DNA from: Caldisericaceae bacterium
GTDB taxonomy: Bacteria; Calditrichota; Calditrichia; Calditrichales; Calditrichaceae
NCBI GenBank assembly: GCA_021160885.1
Contig: JAGHBR010000303.1
Coordinates: 1 to 5,931 of the forward strand
Length of the DNA: 5,931 bases
Reading direction: 5' to 3'
Shown here: piece after piece, positions 1 to 5,931 of the stretch
How positions within the stretch are numbered: the first letter of the stretch is position 1
Layout: each line of letters begins with the position of its first letter
Notes under the pieces: generated by a model
The model's input: only the letters and a program-made list of their open reading frames with translations
What the model was told of the DNA's origin: nothing
Database searches by the model: none
Made by a program: the position numbers and the translations under genes

Positions 1-1032
1 TACATGATGCTTACACAAAAGTTAGAAGAAGCAAAAATTCAGGAATCAGCTCAGGCCAGAAATGTAAAAATTATTGACCGGGCCATTAAACCCCATATAC
101 CGGTAAAACCAAACAAGAAAATGAATTTGATGTTGGGCGCCTTGTTGGGGCTGGGACTGGGCGTTGGCATCACGTTTATGATTGAATATCTGGATCGCTC
201 TGTGCGAAAACCAGAAGACCTGGAACGCATGGGCTACAATGTTTTGGCCACCATCCCCAAAATTGAGATTGAAAAATTTGAAAAAGCGAAATCTAAGCTG
301 AATGAAAGCGCTACAATTGAAGCAAGATTGATTACGCACATCGATCCTAAATCGCCAGTTTCAGAGGCTTATCGTACCTTAAGAACAAATTTGCAGTTCA
401 GTAAAATTGAGAAACAGTTAAAAACAATTTTAGTAACCAGCGCCGGGCCAAAAGAAGGGAAATCGACAACCGCGGCCAATTTAGCTATTGCCCTTTCACA
501 GGCTGGCAATAAAGTAGTAATTATTGACGCAGATTTACGCCGGCCAATTCTACATTCGGTGTTTGGTATATCCAAAGAGGAAGGATTAACCAATTTTCTC
601 GCTGGTACCATCACTTACGATCAGCTATTCAAAGAAACGGTTGTTGATAACTTAAAATTAATAACCAGCGGGGTTTTGCCGCCCAATCCTTCCGAATTGT
701 TAGCCTCACAAAAAATGCTCGATTTATTGACTCACCTGCAGGAAGATTCCGACATTGTAGTGATTGACAGTCCACCAGTAATTGCTGTAACGGATGCTAC
801 CATTCTTAGTACCAAAGTGGACGGAACTTTACTGGTCGTTTACGCAGGCCAAACCGAACGCGATGCCATCAAACGCGCGGCTAATATGTTGAGTTCTGTT
901 TCAGCAAGACTTTTAGGCATCGTACTCAATGGTTTTGATGTTCAGGGAATTTACGGTTCTTACTACTACTACTATTACCACCACTATTATGGAGGTGAAC
1001 ACAAAGCAAAAAGCAGAAGAAAGTTTCTTTAA
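1..1032 (+). CDS. Polysaccharide chain-length determinant/BY-type tyrosine autokinase (Wzc-like), 5'-partial
   Basis: Inner-membrane protein that combines a Wzz-type chain-length domain with a cytoplasmic bacterial tyrosine kinase and controls polymerisation and export of capsule or exopolysaccharide. The reading frame is open to the first base, so the Met at 4 is internal and the N-terminal periplasmic part lies outside the window. Visible in order: the end of the periplasmic coiled region; a proline motif (KPHIPVKP, about 88-111) before the second membrane segment; that hydrophobic segment (about 124-186); Walker A (SAGPKEGKST, 439-468); Walker A' (VVIIDADLRRP, 514-546); Walker B (DIVVIDSPP, 751-777); and a tyrosine-rich tail (952-990) with nine Tyr, followed by a basic end (KAKSRRKFL). 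This layout matches the proteobacterial-type fused BY-kinases, in which the Tyr cluster is autophosphorylated and controls oligomerisation. The two sugar-nucleotide dehydrogenases downstream fit the role. The family call is firm; the exact polymer is unknown. Confidence 0.93.
   Translation, partial: YMMLTQKLEEAKIQESAQARNVKIIDRAIKPHIPVKPNKKMNLMLGALLGLGLGVGITFMIEYLDRSVRKPEDLERMGYNVLATIPKIEIEKFEKAKSKLNESATIEARLITHIDPKSPVSEAYRTLRTNLQFSKIEKQLKTILVTSAGPKEGKSTTAANLAIALSQAGNKVVIIDADLRRPILHSVFGISKEEGLTNFLAGTITYDQLFKETVVDNLKLITSGVLPPNPSELLASQKMLDLLTHLQEDSDIVVIDSPPVIAVTDATILSTKVDGTLLVVYAGQTERDAIKRAANMLSSVSARLLGIVLNGFDVQGIYGSYYYYYYHHYYGGEHKAKSRRKFL
952..990 (+). repeat. Tyrosine-codon repeat encoding the kinase autophosphorylation tail
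   Basis: Six consecutive tyrosine codons (961-978, mostly TAC with one TAT) are followed by two His codons (CAC CAC) and two Tyr codons (TAT TAT), with one more Tyr codon at 952. The result is a near-perfect trinucleotide repeat. Clustered tyrosines at this position are normal for BY-kinases, but a run of six identical residues coded almost entirely by one codon is denser than usual. Slippage in such a tract would add or remove whole tyrosines without shifting the frame. Confidence 0.7.
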
Positions 1033-1084
1033 TTATCAATAAATCCTGAAAATTGTGACCTGGTTTAAATCTAAATGTCGAAAA

Positions 1085-1113
1085 TTACTTAACTTTAGCG
1101 GTTCAATTATAAT
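1085..1113 (+). promoter_or_regulatory. Possible promoter ahead of ugd
   Basis: In the 193-base gap between the kinase gene and ugd there is a perfect TATAAT at 1108-1113. A weak -35-like TTACTT sits at 1085-1090 with a 17-base spacer. There is no clear intrinsic terminator after the kinase gene, so this would be an internal promoter adding to read-through from upstream. The -10 match is good and the -35 match poor. Promoters in Bacteroidota-like organisms also differ from the E. coli consensus, so the call is tentative. Confidence 0.3.
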
Positions 1114-1225
1114 GGTTGTTTTGAAAAATAATTTCTTTGAAAGTTAGTGTATCATTCAATAAAGATTTCAGGGAAGTATCCCGATAACCTCAAAGTGTGC
1201 TAAGTGAAATAGAAAGGAGTTAGAT

Positions 1226-2569
1226 ATGAGAGTGGCCGTCGTAGGAACAGGTTATGTAGGACTTGTAGCAGGCACATGTTTTGCTGATGTGGGTAACGAT
1301 GTTATTTGCGTTGACAAGGATGTAAATAAAATTGAGATGTTAAATCAGGGGCAAATCCCGATTTACGAACCGGGACTGGAAGAGATGGTTAAGCGCAATG
1401 TGGAACAGGAACGATTGTCTTTTACTACTGACATTAAAAAAGCGGTTCAGGCCTCACAAATTATTTTTATCGCAGTTGGCACCCCTCCTAACGAAGATGG
1501 TTCCGCCGATTTGCAACATGTGCTTTCCGTAGCAAAAGATATTGGTCAGCATATGAACGGTTTTAAAATTGTGGTAAACAAAAGCACTGTGCCGGTGGGC
1601 ACAGCCGATAAAGTTAAAGAAGAGATCAAAAAACACACCAGGCATGATTTTGCTGTTGTTTCCAATCCGGAATTTTTGAAAGAAGGTGCAGCCATTGAAG
1701 ACTTTCTTAAACCGGATCGGGTGGTCGTTGGAACAGATAACGAAGAAGCTGCCGAAATTATGCGCAATCTCTACGCTCCTTTTGTCCGTACCGGAAAACC
1801 GATTATTGTAATGGACATTCGTAGTGCAGAGTTGACCAAATACGCAGCTAATGCCATGCTGGCTACCAAAATTTCCTTTATCAATGAAATAGCTAATCTT
1901 TGTGAAAAAGTAGGCGCCGATGTGGATATGGTTAGGCGTGGTATCGGGGCTGACCGCCGGATTGGACCTTATTTCATCTTTCCAGGTACCGGATATGGTG
2001 GCTCCTGTTTCCCCAAAGACGTTAAAGCCATTATTCGGACGGCTAAAGAACATGGAATGCATCTGAAAATTTTGGAAGCAGTGGAAGAGGTTAATAACAG
2101 ACAAAAAACCATTCTCTTGGACAAAATCAAAAAATACTTTAACAATGATTTAAAAGGCAAAACGTTCGCTGTTTGGGGATTGTCTTTTAAACCTAACACT
2201 GATGATATGCGTGAAGCGCCGGCCATTTCTCTGATTAGGGCTTTGACAAAAGAAGGCGCTAAAATTCAGGCTCATGATCCCGAAGCGCTTAAAGAAGCTG
2301 AATGGCGATTTGAAGATTTATTAAACAAACAGGTATTCCTGATTAAAAAACGCTATGATGCTCTCGAAGGTGCCGATGGACTTGTCATCATGACGGAATG
2401 GAATGAGTTCCGCGAACCTGATTTCTACCTGATTAAAGAGATGCTAAAGCAGCCGGTTATTTTTGACGGGCGCAATCTTTACGACCCTAAACGAATGGCT
2501 AAAATCAGTATCGATTATTTTCCGATTGGACGTCCTTCTTCCATCGAATACAAAAAAATCAATAAATGA
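1226..2569 (+). CDS. ugd: UDP-glucose 6-dehydrogenase
   Basis: Cytoplasmic enzyme that oxidises UDP-glucose to UDP-glucuronate with two NAD+ in two steps, supplying glucuronic acid or its derivatives for polysaccharide. The 447 residues are the usual length. Visible: the N-terminal Rossmann motif GTGYVG (residues 7-12) with an acidic NAD-binding strand end (VDKD, about 29-32); GTPPNEDGSADL (about 85-96); KSTVPVGT (119-126); NPEFLKEG (147-154); the central helix with Lys205 (ELTKYAAN); the catalytic Cys261 in GYGGSCFPKD; and the C-terminal motif WGLSFKPNTDDMREAP (317-332). GGSCFPKD and FKPNTDDMREAP are typical of the UDP-glucose type and not the UDP-N-acetylhexosamine type. The start is supported by a good Shine-Dalgarno (AAAGGAG, 1213-1219) six bases before the ATG. 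It lies 193 bases after the kinase gene and 31 bases before the second dehydrogenase, probably co-transcribed with it. No disrupted or missing key residue. Confidence 0.96.
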   Translation: MRVAVVGTGYVGLVAGTCFADVGNDVICVDKDVNKIEMLNQGQIPIYEPGLEEMVKRNVEQERLSFTTDIKKAVQASQIIFIAVGTPPNEDGSADLQHVLSVAKDIGQHMNGFKIVVNKSTVPVGTADKVKEEIKKHTRHDFAVVSNPEFLKEGAAIEDFLKPDRVVVGTDNEEAAEIMRNLYAPFVRTGKPIIVMDIRSAELTKYAANAMLATKISFINEIANLCEKVGADVDMVRRGIGADRRIGPYFIFPGTGYGGSCFPKDVKAIIRTAKEHGMHLKILEAVEEVNNRQKTILLDKIKKYFNNDLKGKTFAVWGLSFKPNTDDMREAPAISLIRALTKEGAKIQAHDPEALKEAEWRFEDLLNKQVFLIKKRYDALEGADGLVIMTEWNEFREPDFYLIKEMLKQPVIFDGRNLYDPKRMAKISIDYFPIGRPSSIEYKKINK

Positions 2570-2587
2570 ATTTGTGTACTATCAAAA

Positions 2588-2592
2588 TGGAG
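2588..2592 (+). promoter_or_regulatory. Ribosome binding site deciding the start of the second dehydrogenase
   Basis: TGGAG lies eight bases before the ATG at 2601. The same frame is open further upstream, to an ATG at 2463 inside ugd. However, the extra 46 codons would overlap ugd, resemble no dehydrogenase N-terminus, and push the Rossmann glycine motif far from the start. The site and the homology pattern together favour 2601. Confidence 0.6.
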
Positions 2593-2600
2593 TAAAAACC

Positions 2601-3914
2601 ATGGATTTGTTGAACAAAATCAAGAATAAAGAAGCTGTTGTTGGTGTTGTGGGCCTGGGATATGTTGGCCTCCCGCTGTTAATGGAATTTGTTGATCAGG
2701 GCTTTAAAACCATTGGCTTTGATATCGATCCTGAAAAGGTAGAAAAACTTAATGCCGGCAAATCTTACATCAAGCATATTGATGAGCAACGGGTAAAAAA
2801 GGTGCGCGAGACTAATTTGTTCGAAGCGACCACTGATTTTGAACGCATTAAAGAAGTAGATGCCATTTTGATTTGTGTGCCTACTCCTTTAACCAAGCAT
2901 CGTGAACCAGATCTTTCGTACATTATCGGTACGGGTGAAACCCTGGCCAAACACATTCGCGAAGGACAATTGATTGTTTTAGAAAGTTCAACGTTTCCTG
3001 GTACAACCGAAGAAGTTCTGAAACCCATTTTAGAGAAGTCCGGCCTTAAAGGCGACCGTGACTTTTGGGTGGGCTTTTCGCCAGAACGAGAAGACCCGGC
3101 TAATCCTAAGTTCAATACACGGACTATTCCCAAAGTGGTTGGCGCTAATAATGAGTATGCACGGGAATTAATCACCGCGCTTTATGACCAGGTAATTGTG
3201 AAAACGGTTCCGGTTTCTTCTACGCAGGCTGCCGAAGCTACCAAGCTGCTGGAAAACATTTTCCGTAGCGTTAATATTGCTCTGGTTAATGAAATGAAGA
3301 TGATTCTGGATCGCATGGGCATTGATGTTTGGGAAGTTATTGAAGCCGCTTCAACCAAACCTTTTGGCTTTATGCCATTTTATCCGGGGCCGGGCCTTGG
3401 CGGTCATTGTATTCCAATCGATCCCTTTTACCTGACATGGAAAGCCCGCGAATACGAAATGAACACGCGTTTTATTGAACTGGCTGGCGAGGTAAATACA
3501 TTTATGCCTTATTATGTGGTAAATAAAGTTTCCGATGCACTGAACGACCGGGCTAAAAGTATTAAGGGTTCTAAAATTCTGATTCTGGGCGCGGCTTACA
3601 AAAAAGATGTGGATGATCCGCGGGAATCTCCTTCTTTTAAATTGATGGAAATTTTAGAAGAAAAAGGCGCTCAGGTAGATTACAATGATCCTTTGATCCC
3701 GGTGTTGCCTAAAATGCGCATGTACCACGTTGGGCACAAGGAGAGCGTTGACTTAACGGTTGAAAATCTGAAAAAATACGATTGTGTTCTGGTTTCTACA
3801 GATCACTCGGTTTACGACTGGAATTTTATTGTGGAAAATGCTCAGTTAGTGGTGGATACACGAAACGCCACCAAAAATGTGCTCGAACATCGGGATAAAA
3901 TTGTTAAAGCTTAA
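2601..3914 (+). CDS. wbpA: Nucleotide-sugar dehydrogenase, UDP-N-acetylglucosamine 6-dehydrogenase type (WbpA/TviB-like)
   Basis: Cytoplasmic NAD-dependent enzyme expected to oxidise the C6 hydroxyl of a UDP-N-acetylhexosamine, most likely UDP-GlcNAc to UDP-GlcNAcA, the first step toward acetamido-uronic acids of O-antigen or capsule. From the ATG at 2601 it has 437 residues, the usual length for WbpA. Visible: the Rossmann motif GLGYVG (18-23); the acidic strand end FDIDP; CVPTPL; ESSTFPGTT (128-136); FSPEREDP (159-166); Lys215 in EATKLLENIFR; the catalytic Cys270 in PGPGLGGHCIPIDPFYL; and GAAYKKDVDDPRESPS (330-345). GGHCIPIDPFYLTWKA and SPEREDP separate this group from UDP-glucose dehydrogenases. 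UDP-ManNAc dehydrogenase (WecC) is a related alternative; sequence alone cannot fully fix the substrate. It is a distant paralogue of the preceding ugd, 31 bases downstream, and a terminator follows directly, so it is the last gene of the unit. Confidence 0.9.
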   Translation: MDLLNKIKNKEAVVGVVGLGYVGLPLLMEFVDQGFKTIGFDIDPEKVEKLNAGKSYIKHIDEQRVKKVRETNLFEATTDFERIKEVDAILICVPTPLTKHREPDLSYIIGTGETLAKHIREGQLIVLESSTFPGTTEEVLKPILEKSGLKGDRDFWVGFSPEREDPANPKFNTRTIPKVVGANNEYARELITALYDQVIVKTVPVSSTQAAEATKLLENIFRSVNIALVNEMKMILDRMGIDVWEVIEAASTKPFGFMPFYPGPGLGGHCIPIDPFYLTWKAREYEMNTRFIELAGEVNTFMPYYVVNKVSDALNDRAKSIKGSKILILGAAYKKDVDDPRESPSFKLMEILEEKGAQVDYNDPLIPVLPKMRMYHVGHKESVDLTVENLKKYDCVLVSTDHSVYDWNFIVENAQLVVDTRNATKNVLEHRDKIVKA

Positions 3915-3916
3915 AT

Positions 3917-3943
3917 AAAAGGCGGATTTATTCCGCCTTTTTT
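3917..3943 (+). terminator. Rho-independent terminator closing the polysaccharide unit
   Basis: Three bases after the dehydrogenase stop codon, GGCGGA (3921-3926) pairs perfectly with TCCGCC (3932-3937) across a five-base loop (TTTAT). The stem is extended by A-T pairs from the A run at 3917-3920 and is followed by six T (3938-3943). This is a textbook intrinsic terminator. The A run gives partial terminator character on the other strand as well, but no gene there needs it. Confidence 0.92.
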
Positions 3944-3971
3944 GTTAAATATTACCTGTCATTAGTAAAAT
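3942..3971 (+). promoter_or_regulatory. Possible promoter for the small-protein/PHP gene pair
   Basis: TTGTTA (3942-3947) and TAAAAT (3966-3971) are separated by 18 bases and match the sigma-70 consensus at four of six and five of six positions. The predicted start of transcription would be about 45 bases before the next ATG. The -35 element overlaps the T run of the preceding terminator, a compact arrangement expected if a new transcription unit begins here. Based on consensus only, in AT-rich DNA where chance matches are common. Confidence 0.35.
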
Positions 3972-4026
3972 GAAGTTGTTACACAAAACACATTATTTAC
4001 GATGGATTAAGAAGGAACATTGAAAA

Positions 4027-4224
4027 ATGAAAACGGTACACCTGCAAATTCCAAATGATCTTTTTCAGGAATTACAAAAATTAAACCAGCAAGTTGGATC
4101 GCTTGAATTTGAAGATTTTCTGCTGGCTATTTTACAGAATTACGTGGAAGAGCAGAATCCAGCTAAAAAAGAAGAAAGCCAGGAAAATATAGAAAAAAGA
4201 TTAAAAGATCTTGGTTACATGTAA
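4027..4224 (+). CDS. Small ribbon-helix-helix-like protein
   Basis: A 65-residue protein. Residues 2-8 (KTVHLQI) look like a beta strand, followed by PNDLFQELQKL as a first helix and FEDFLLAILQNYVEE as a second helix. This is the strand-helix-helix pattern of ribbon-helix-helix (CopG/Arc-like) DNA-binding proteins. A charged linker rich in Lys and Glu then leads to a C-terminal RLKDLGYM, which resembles an R-L-x-x-L-G-Y ending I recall from other small bacterial proteins of this shape. No membrane segment or signal peptide is seen. A Shine-Dalgarno GAAGGA (4011-4016) lies ten bases before the ATG. The stop codon overlaps the start of the PHP gene by one base, so translation is probably coupled. 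It could be a regulator of its own operon or an antitoxin-like protein, but no toxin is adjacent and the function is unknown. The gene is likely real; the fold is inferred by eye. Confidence 0.72.
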   Translation: MKTVHLQIPNDLFQELQKLNQQVGSLEFEDFLLAILQNYVEEQNPAKKEESQENIEKRLKDLGYM

Positions 4225-5099
4225 TGGCAATAGATTTACACCTGCACACCAATCACTCAGATGGCTCTCTGTCACCGGTAGAACTCATTGATCTTCTTGA
4301 AAGATATGAGGTGACCACCTTTGCCATCACGGATCATGACACCATCAGCGCTCTGCCAGAGTCCCAGGATTATGCTAAGGCCAAAGGCATTAGATTCATT
4401 AAAGGTGTGGAATTAAGTATTGAATATGCTTTACCTGAAACGGAACATTTACATTTGTTAGGTTTGTTTATTGATATTGAAGAGCCCCACTTAAATGAGG
4501 CTTTACACAATTTACGCCAGGAACGAGAAAAACGGGCTAAAGCAACCATTCAAAAACTAAAGGACCTGGGAATTGCCTTCGATGAACACCAATTACATGA
4601 ACTGTTACAGCAGGAAAGTATCGGAAGACCACACATTGCTAAAATGCTTTTGAAAAACGGTGTTGTGCAAACTGTAGGTGAGGCTTTTGAAAAATACATC
4701 GGTCGTAATGGTCCTGCTTACGTACCTAAAAAAAAGTTTGATCTTAAGCAAGCGATCGACTTAATTCACCAGGCCAGAGGTTTGGCTATTGTTGCCCATC
4801 CAATTAGTTTAGGCGCAGGTTCAGAAACAGAAATTTTTAAGCGCCTGGATGAGCTGCGTGCATTTGGAATTGACGGTGTGGAAGCCTATTATTCCAGCCA
4901 CGACGAGCATCTGACGAACTTATTAATCGATTATGCCCACGAACACCGTCTGGCCATATCAGGGGGGTCGGATTTTCATGGCGAAGCAAAGAAGGAAATT
5001 TTGCCAGTGATCGGAATGGGGGAACTTTGCATTCCTGAAGAGATTATTACCCAACTTTTTATTTTTTATAATAAAAAATTCGGCTCAAATTTACTTTGA
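4224..5099 (+). CDS. PHP-domain metal-dependent phosphoesterase (TrpH/RNase AM/nucleoside 3',5'-bisphosphate phosphatase family)
   Basis: A 291-residue cytoplasmic metal-dependent phosphoesterase. Members of this family remove the 3' phosphate from nucleoside 3',5'-bisphosphates, and the E. coli member (YciV, RNase AM) is a 5'-3' exoribonuclease that trims the 5' ends of rRNAs. The four PHP motifs are visible: DLHLHTNHSDGSLSP (4-18, His6, His8, Asp13), TDHDT (36-40), the metal-bridging Glu63 in GVELS, His192 in VAHP, and SGGSDFHG (246-253, Asp250, His252). GRPHIAKML (134-142) in the inserted helical region and a further candidate ligand, His226, also fit this subfamily. Length is normal and no key residue is missing. 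The start overlaps the stop of the small upstream gene (TAATG) and has no strong Shine-Dalgarno of its own, which suggests translational coupling. Which substrate it uses in vivo cannot be read from sequence. Confidence 0.92.
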   Translation: MAIDLHLHTNHSDGSLSPVELIDLLERYEVTTFAITDHDTISALPESQDYAKAKGIRFIKGVELSIEYALPETEHLHLLGLFIDIEEPHLNEALHNLRQEREKRAKATIQKLKDLGIAFDEHQLHELLQQESIGRPHIAKMLLKNGVVQTVGEAFEKYIGRNGPAYVPKKKFDLKQAIDLIHQARGLAIVAHPISLGAGSETEIFKRLDELRAFGIDGVEAYYSSHDEHLTNLLIDYAHEHRLAISGGSDFHGEAKKEILPVIGMGELCIPEEIITQLFIFYNKKFGSNLL

Positions 5100-5712
5100 T
5101 TGCTTTTATCATTTTAAACGAATCTTTTAATACTTACAAGAGAAAATTAGAATACTTCCCTCAAAAGATGACACGCTATAGCGCGCCAAAATTTTCAAAC
5201 TCATTAAGTTTCTAAGATATTGTTTTTTTATTGGTTGCGGCTATAATGCCTTAGATAGTTTATTTGTTAATTTTGAAAATAAGTGTAATCCATTTACAGG
5301 TGATTTTCTGGTGTCTGTGGATTCGGGATTTAGTAACGTCACTTTGCATACAAATAATCCCTATCAGAACAATCATGAACATATTGCCTTGCTTCAAAAT
5401 CCGATTCATATTTCGGACAGCTTACTATGATATTGCAATTGTAGAACCTGGCGATCCGGGCTATTATTATCCCTATCCTCAAATCTGGGATTATATAACT
5501 ATGGAAGGCAGCCAACAGGAGAAAAGTGGGATATTTTAATTATGCCTTATGATGCCAGAGAAAATGAGCAATGGTTAGCTGCTTATAATAATAAGCAAAT
5601 TCCAGATACAGCTTCTTTTATGTATCACGATACGTTGTTATCAAATCTGTACAATACCGGGCAAAAAATCTATTTACGGTTTCGCTTGTATGCCGATGAA
5701 GCAACAAATGGC

Positions 5713-5715
5713 TAG
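5713..5715 (+). other. In-frame TAG nonsense codon in the pseudogene
   Basis: The frame reads N-G-stop-G-W-P-I-D-N. A related pattern, NGWGWxIDN, is common in this kind of module, so the TAG most simply derives from TGG (Trp) by one G-to-A change. Reading continues sensibly for about 70 codons after the stop, into the sorting domain. Confidence 0.65.
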
Positions 5716-5793
5716 GGTTGGCCAATTGATAATTCGAGAATTTGTAATATTAATGTCACAGATTTGGATATTGAGAAACCGCTGGTTTCGAAA

Positions 5794-5931
5794 TTTCAAT
5801 TGCTTGGTAATTACCCCAATCCCTTCAATAATAGCACAACAATTCAATTCACGCTGGCTAAAACACAAACCGTTGACCTAATTATTTATAATGCTTTAGG
5901 GCAAAAAATAAAAACGATGTTAAAAAAAAAA
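5794..5931 (+). other. T9SS type A-like C-terminal sorting domain (remnant, cut by window end)
   Basis: Translation in frame 1 gives FQLLGNYPNPFNNSTTI, then FTLAKTQTVDLIIYNALGQKI. This is the signature of Por-secretion/T9SS type A sorting domains: NYPNPFN, a TTI-F strand, then a V-x-L-x-I-Y-x-x-x-G-Q strand pair. The domain normally continues for roughly 40 residues with a W-D-G turn and a G-x-Y strand, which lie beyond the window or are lost. In functional proteins it directs export across the outer membrane; here it is cut off from any start codon by the upstream stop at 5713. Confidence 0.85.

Larger units (their letters stand above)
5254..5931 (+). pseudogene. Decayed C-terminal part of a secreted T9SS-cargo protein (frameshifts plus nonsense), running off the window
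   Basis: No intact gene fits here, but protein-like sequence reads in one direction through two frames. Frame 1 from about 5254 to 5424 gives GDFLVSVDSGFSN, LHTNNPYQNN and ALLQNPIHISD, then stops at TGA 5428. Frame 2 from about 5423 to 5505 gives YYDIAIVEPGDPG, IWDY and MEGS, then stops at 5537. Frame 1 resumes from about 5515 with GEKWDILIMPYDARENEQW, LAAYNN and IYLRFRLYADEATNG, meets TAG at 5713, and continues with GWPIDN and the sorting domain. The order of motifs (GFSN..LH, D.A.VEPG.PG, WDY..EG, YDAR...W, R.RL..D...NGWGW.IDN, YPNPFN) resembles modules I recall just before the T9SS tail in large secreted proteins of Calditrichota and Ignavibacteria. No start codon, ribosome site or signal peptide is seen, so the 5' part is missing too. 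Sequencing error could explain single-base changes, although neighbouring genes are intact. Confidence 0.78.

Noticed and set aside
1171..1182. GGGA-AGTA-TCCC hairpin as a riboswitch or attenuator ahead of ugd
   Set aside because: A four-pair stem that cannot be extended, with no T run and no known riboswitch motif that I can recognise.
1454..2104. A 216-codon open frame on the minus strand inside ugd
   Set aside because: It lies wholly opposite a well-supported gene, shows no recognisable motif and is His/Phe/Asn-rich, as expected from the antisense of a coding region.
2463..2600. N-terminal extension of the second dehydrogenase to an ATG at 2463
   Set aside because: It overlaps the end of ugd in another frame, does not look like a dehydrogenase N-terminus, and a ribosome site precedes the ATG at 2601.
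5061..5079. AT-only palindrome (nine-base arms around one base) near the end of the PHP gene, as a terminator
   Set aside because: It lies inside the coding region and has no G-C pairs, so it would not form a stable terminator hairpin. It reflects Phe/Tyr/Asn/Lys codons.
5191..5280. Nine-base inverted repeat (ATTTTCAAA and TTTGAAAAT, about 70 bases apart) as the end of a mobile element
   Set aside because: It is short and of low complexity in AT-rich DNA, with no transposase and no target duplication visible.
5264..5539. Open frame from a TTG codon at 5264 as an independent 91-residue gene
   Set aside because: The first two-thirds read as nonsense while frame 1 carries the protein-like sequence there. 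Only the last third is meaningful, so it is a piece of the frameshifted pseudogene.
5674..5881. Short open frames on both strands over the end of the pseudogene
   Set aside because: Both are out of frame with the recognisable T9SS sorting domain and show no features of their own.

Overview
The window looks like the downstream end of a polysaccharide (capsule or exopolysaccharide) biosynthesis locus, followed by a small two-gene unit and a decayed gene for a secreted protein. All recognisable genes lie on the + strand. The likely source is a Gram-negative bacterium of the wider Bacteroidota/Ignavibacteriota/Calditrichota assemblage. The main clue is a type IX secretion (T9SS)-style C-terminal sorting domain with the motif NYPNPFNNSTTI near the right end. 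A Calditrichota-like or Ignavibacteria-like organism is my best guess, but that is inference from style and not proof.

Left part (1-3943): first, the C-terminal part of a fused Wzz/Wzc-type chain-length determinant and BY-type tyrosine autokinase, whose 5' end lies outside the window. After a 193-base gap with a possible promoter comes a complete UDP-glucose 6-dehydrogenase (ugd), then 31 bases later a complete UDP-N-acetylglucosamine 6-dehydrogenase-type enzyme (wbpA-like). A strong intrinsic terminator closes this transcription unit. Together these genes supply two uronic-acid sugar nucleotides (UDP-GlcA and probably UDP-GlcNAcA) and the regulatory kinase of polymer assembly and export. The glycosyltransferases and export genes are expected upstream, outside the window.

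Middle part (3944-5099): a possible promoter, then a 65-codon gene for a probable ribbon-helix-helix-like small protein. Its stop codon overlaps by one base the start of a gene for a PHP-domain metal-dependent phosphoesterase of the TrpH/RNase AM/nucleoside-3',5'-bisphosphate phosphatase type. The two are probably translated together.

Right part (5100-5931): about 150 bases with no recognisable gene, then a pseudogene. Conserved-looking protein segments can be read only by switching reading frame twice (frame 1, frame 2, frame 1), and a TAG stop sits where the surrounding motif suggests a tryptophan. It ends in the T9SS-type sorting domain, cut by the window edge in a run of ten A. I see no clearly new defence, mobile or RNA system here. 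The points most worth a second look are the decayed T9SS cargo gene, the overlapping small-protein/PHP pair and the tyrosine-codon repeat in the kinase tail.
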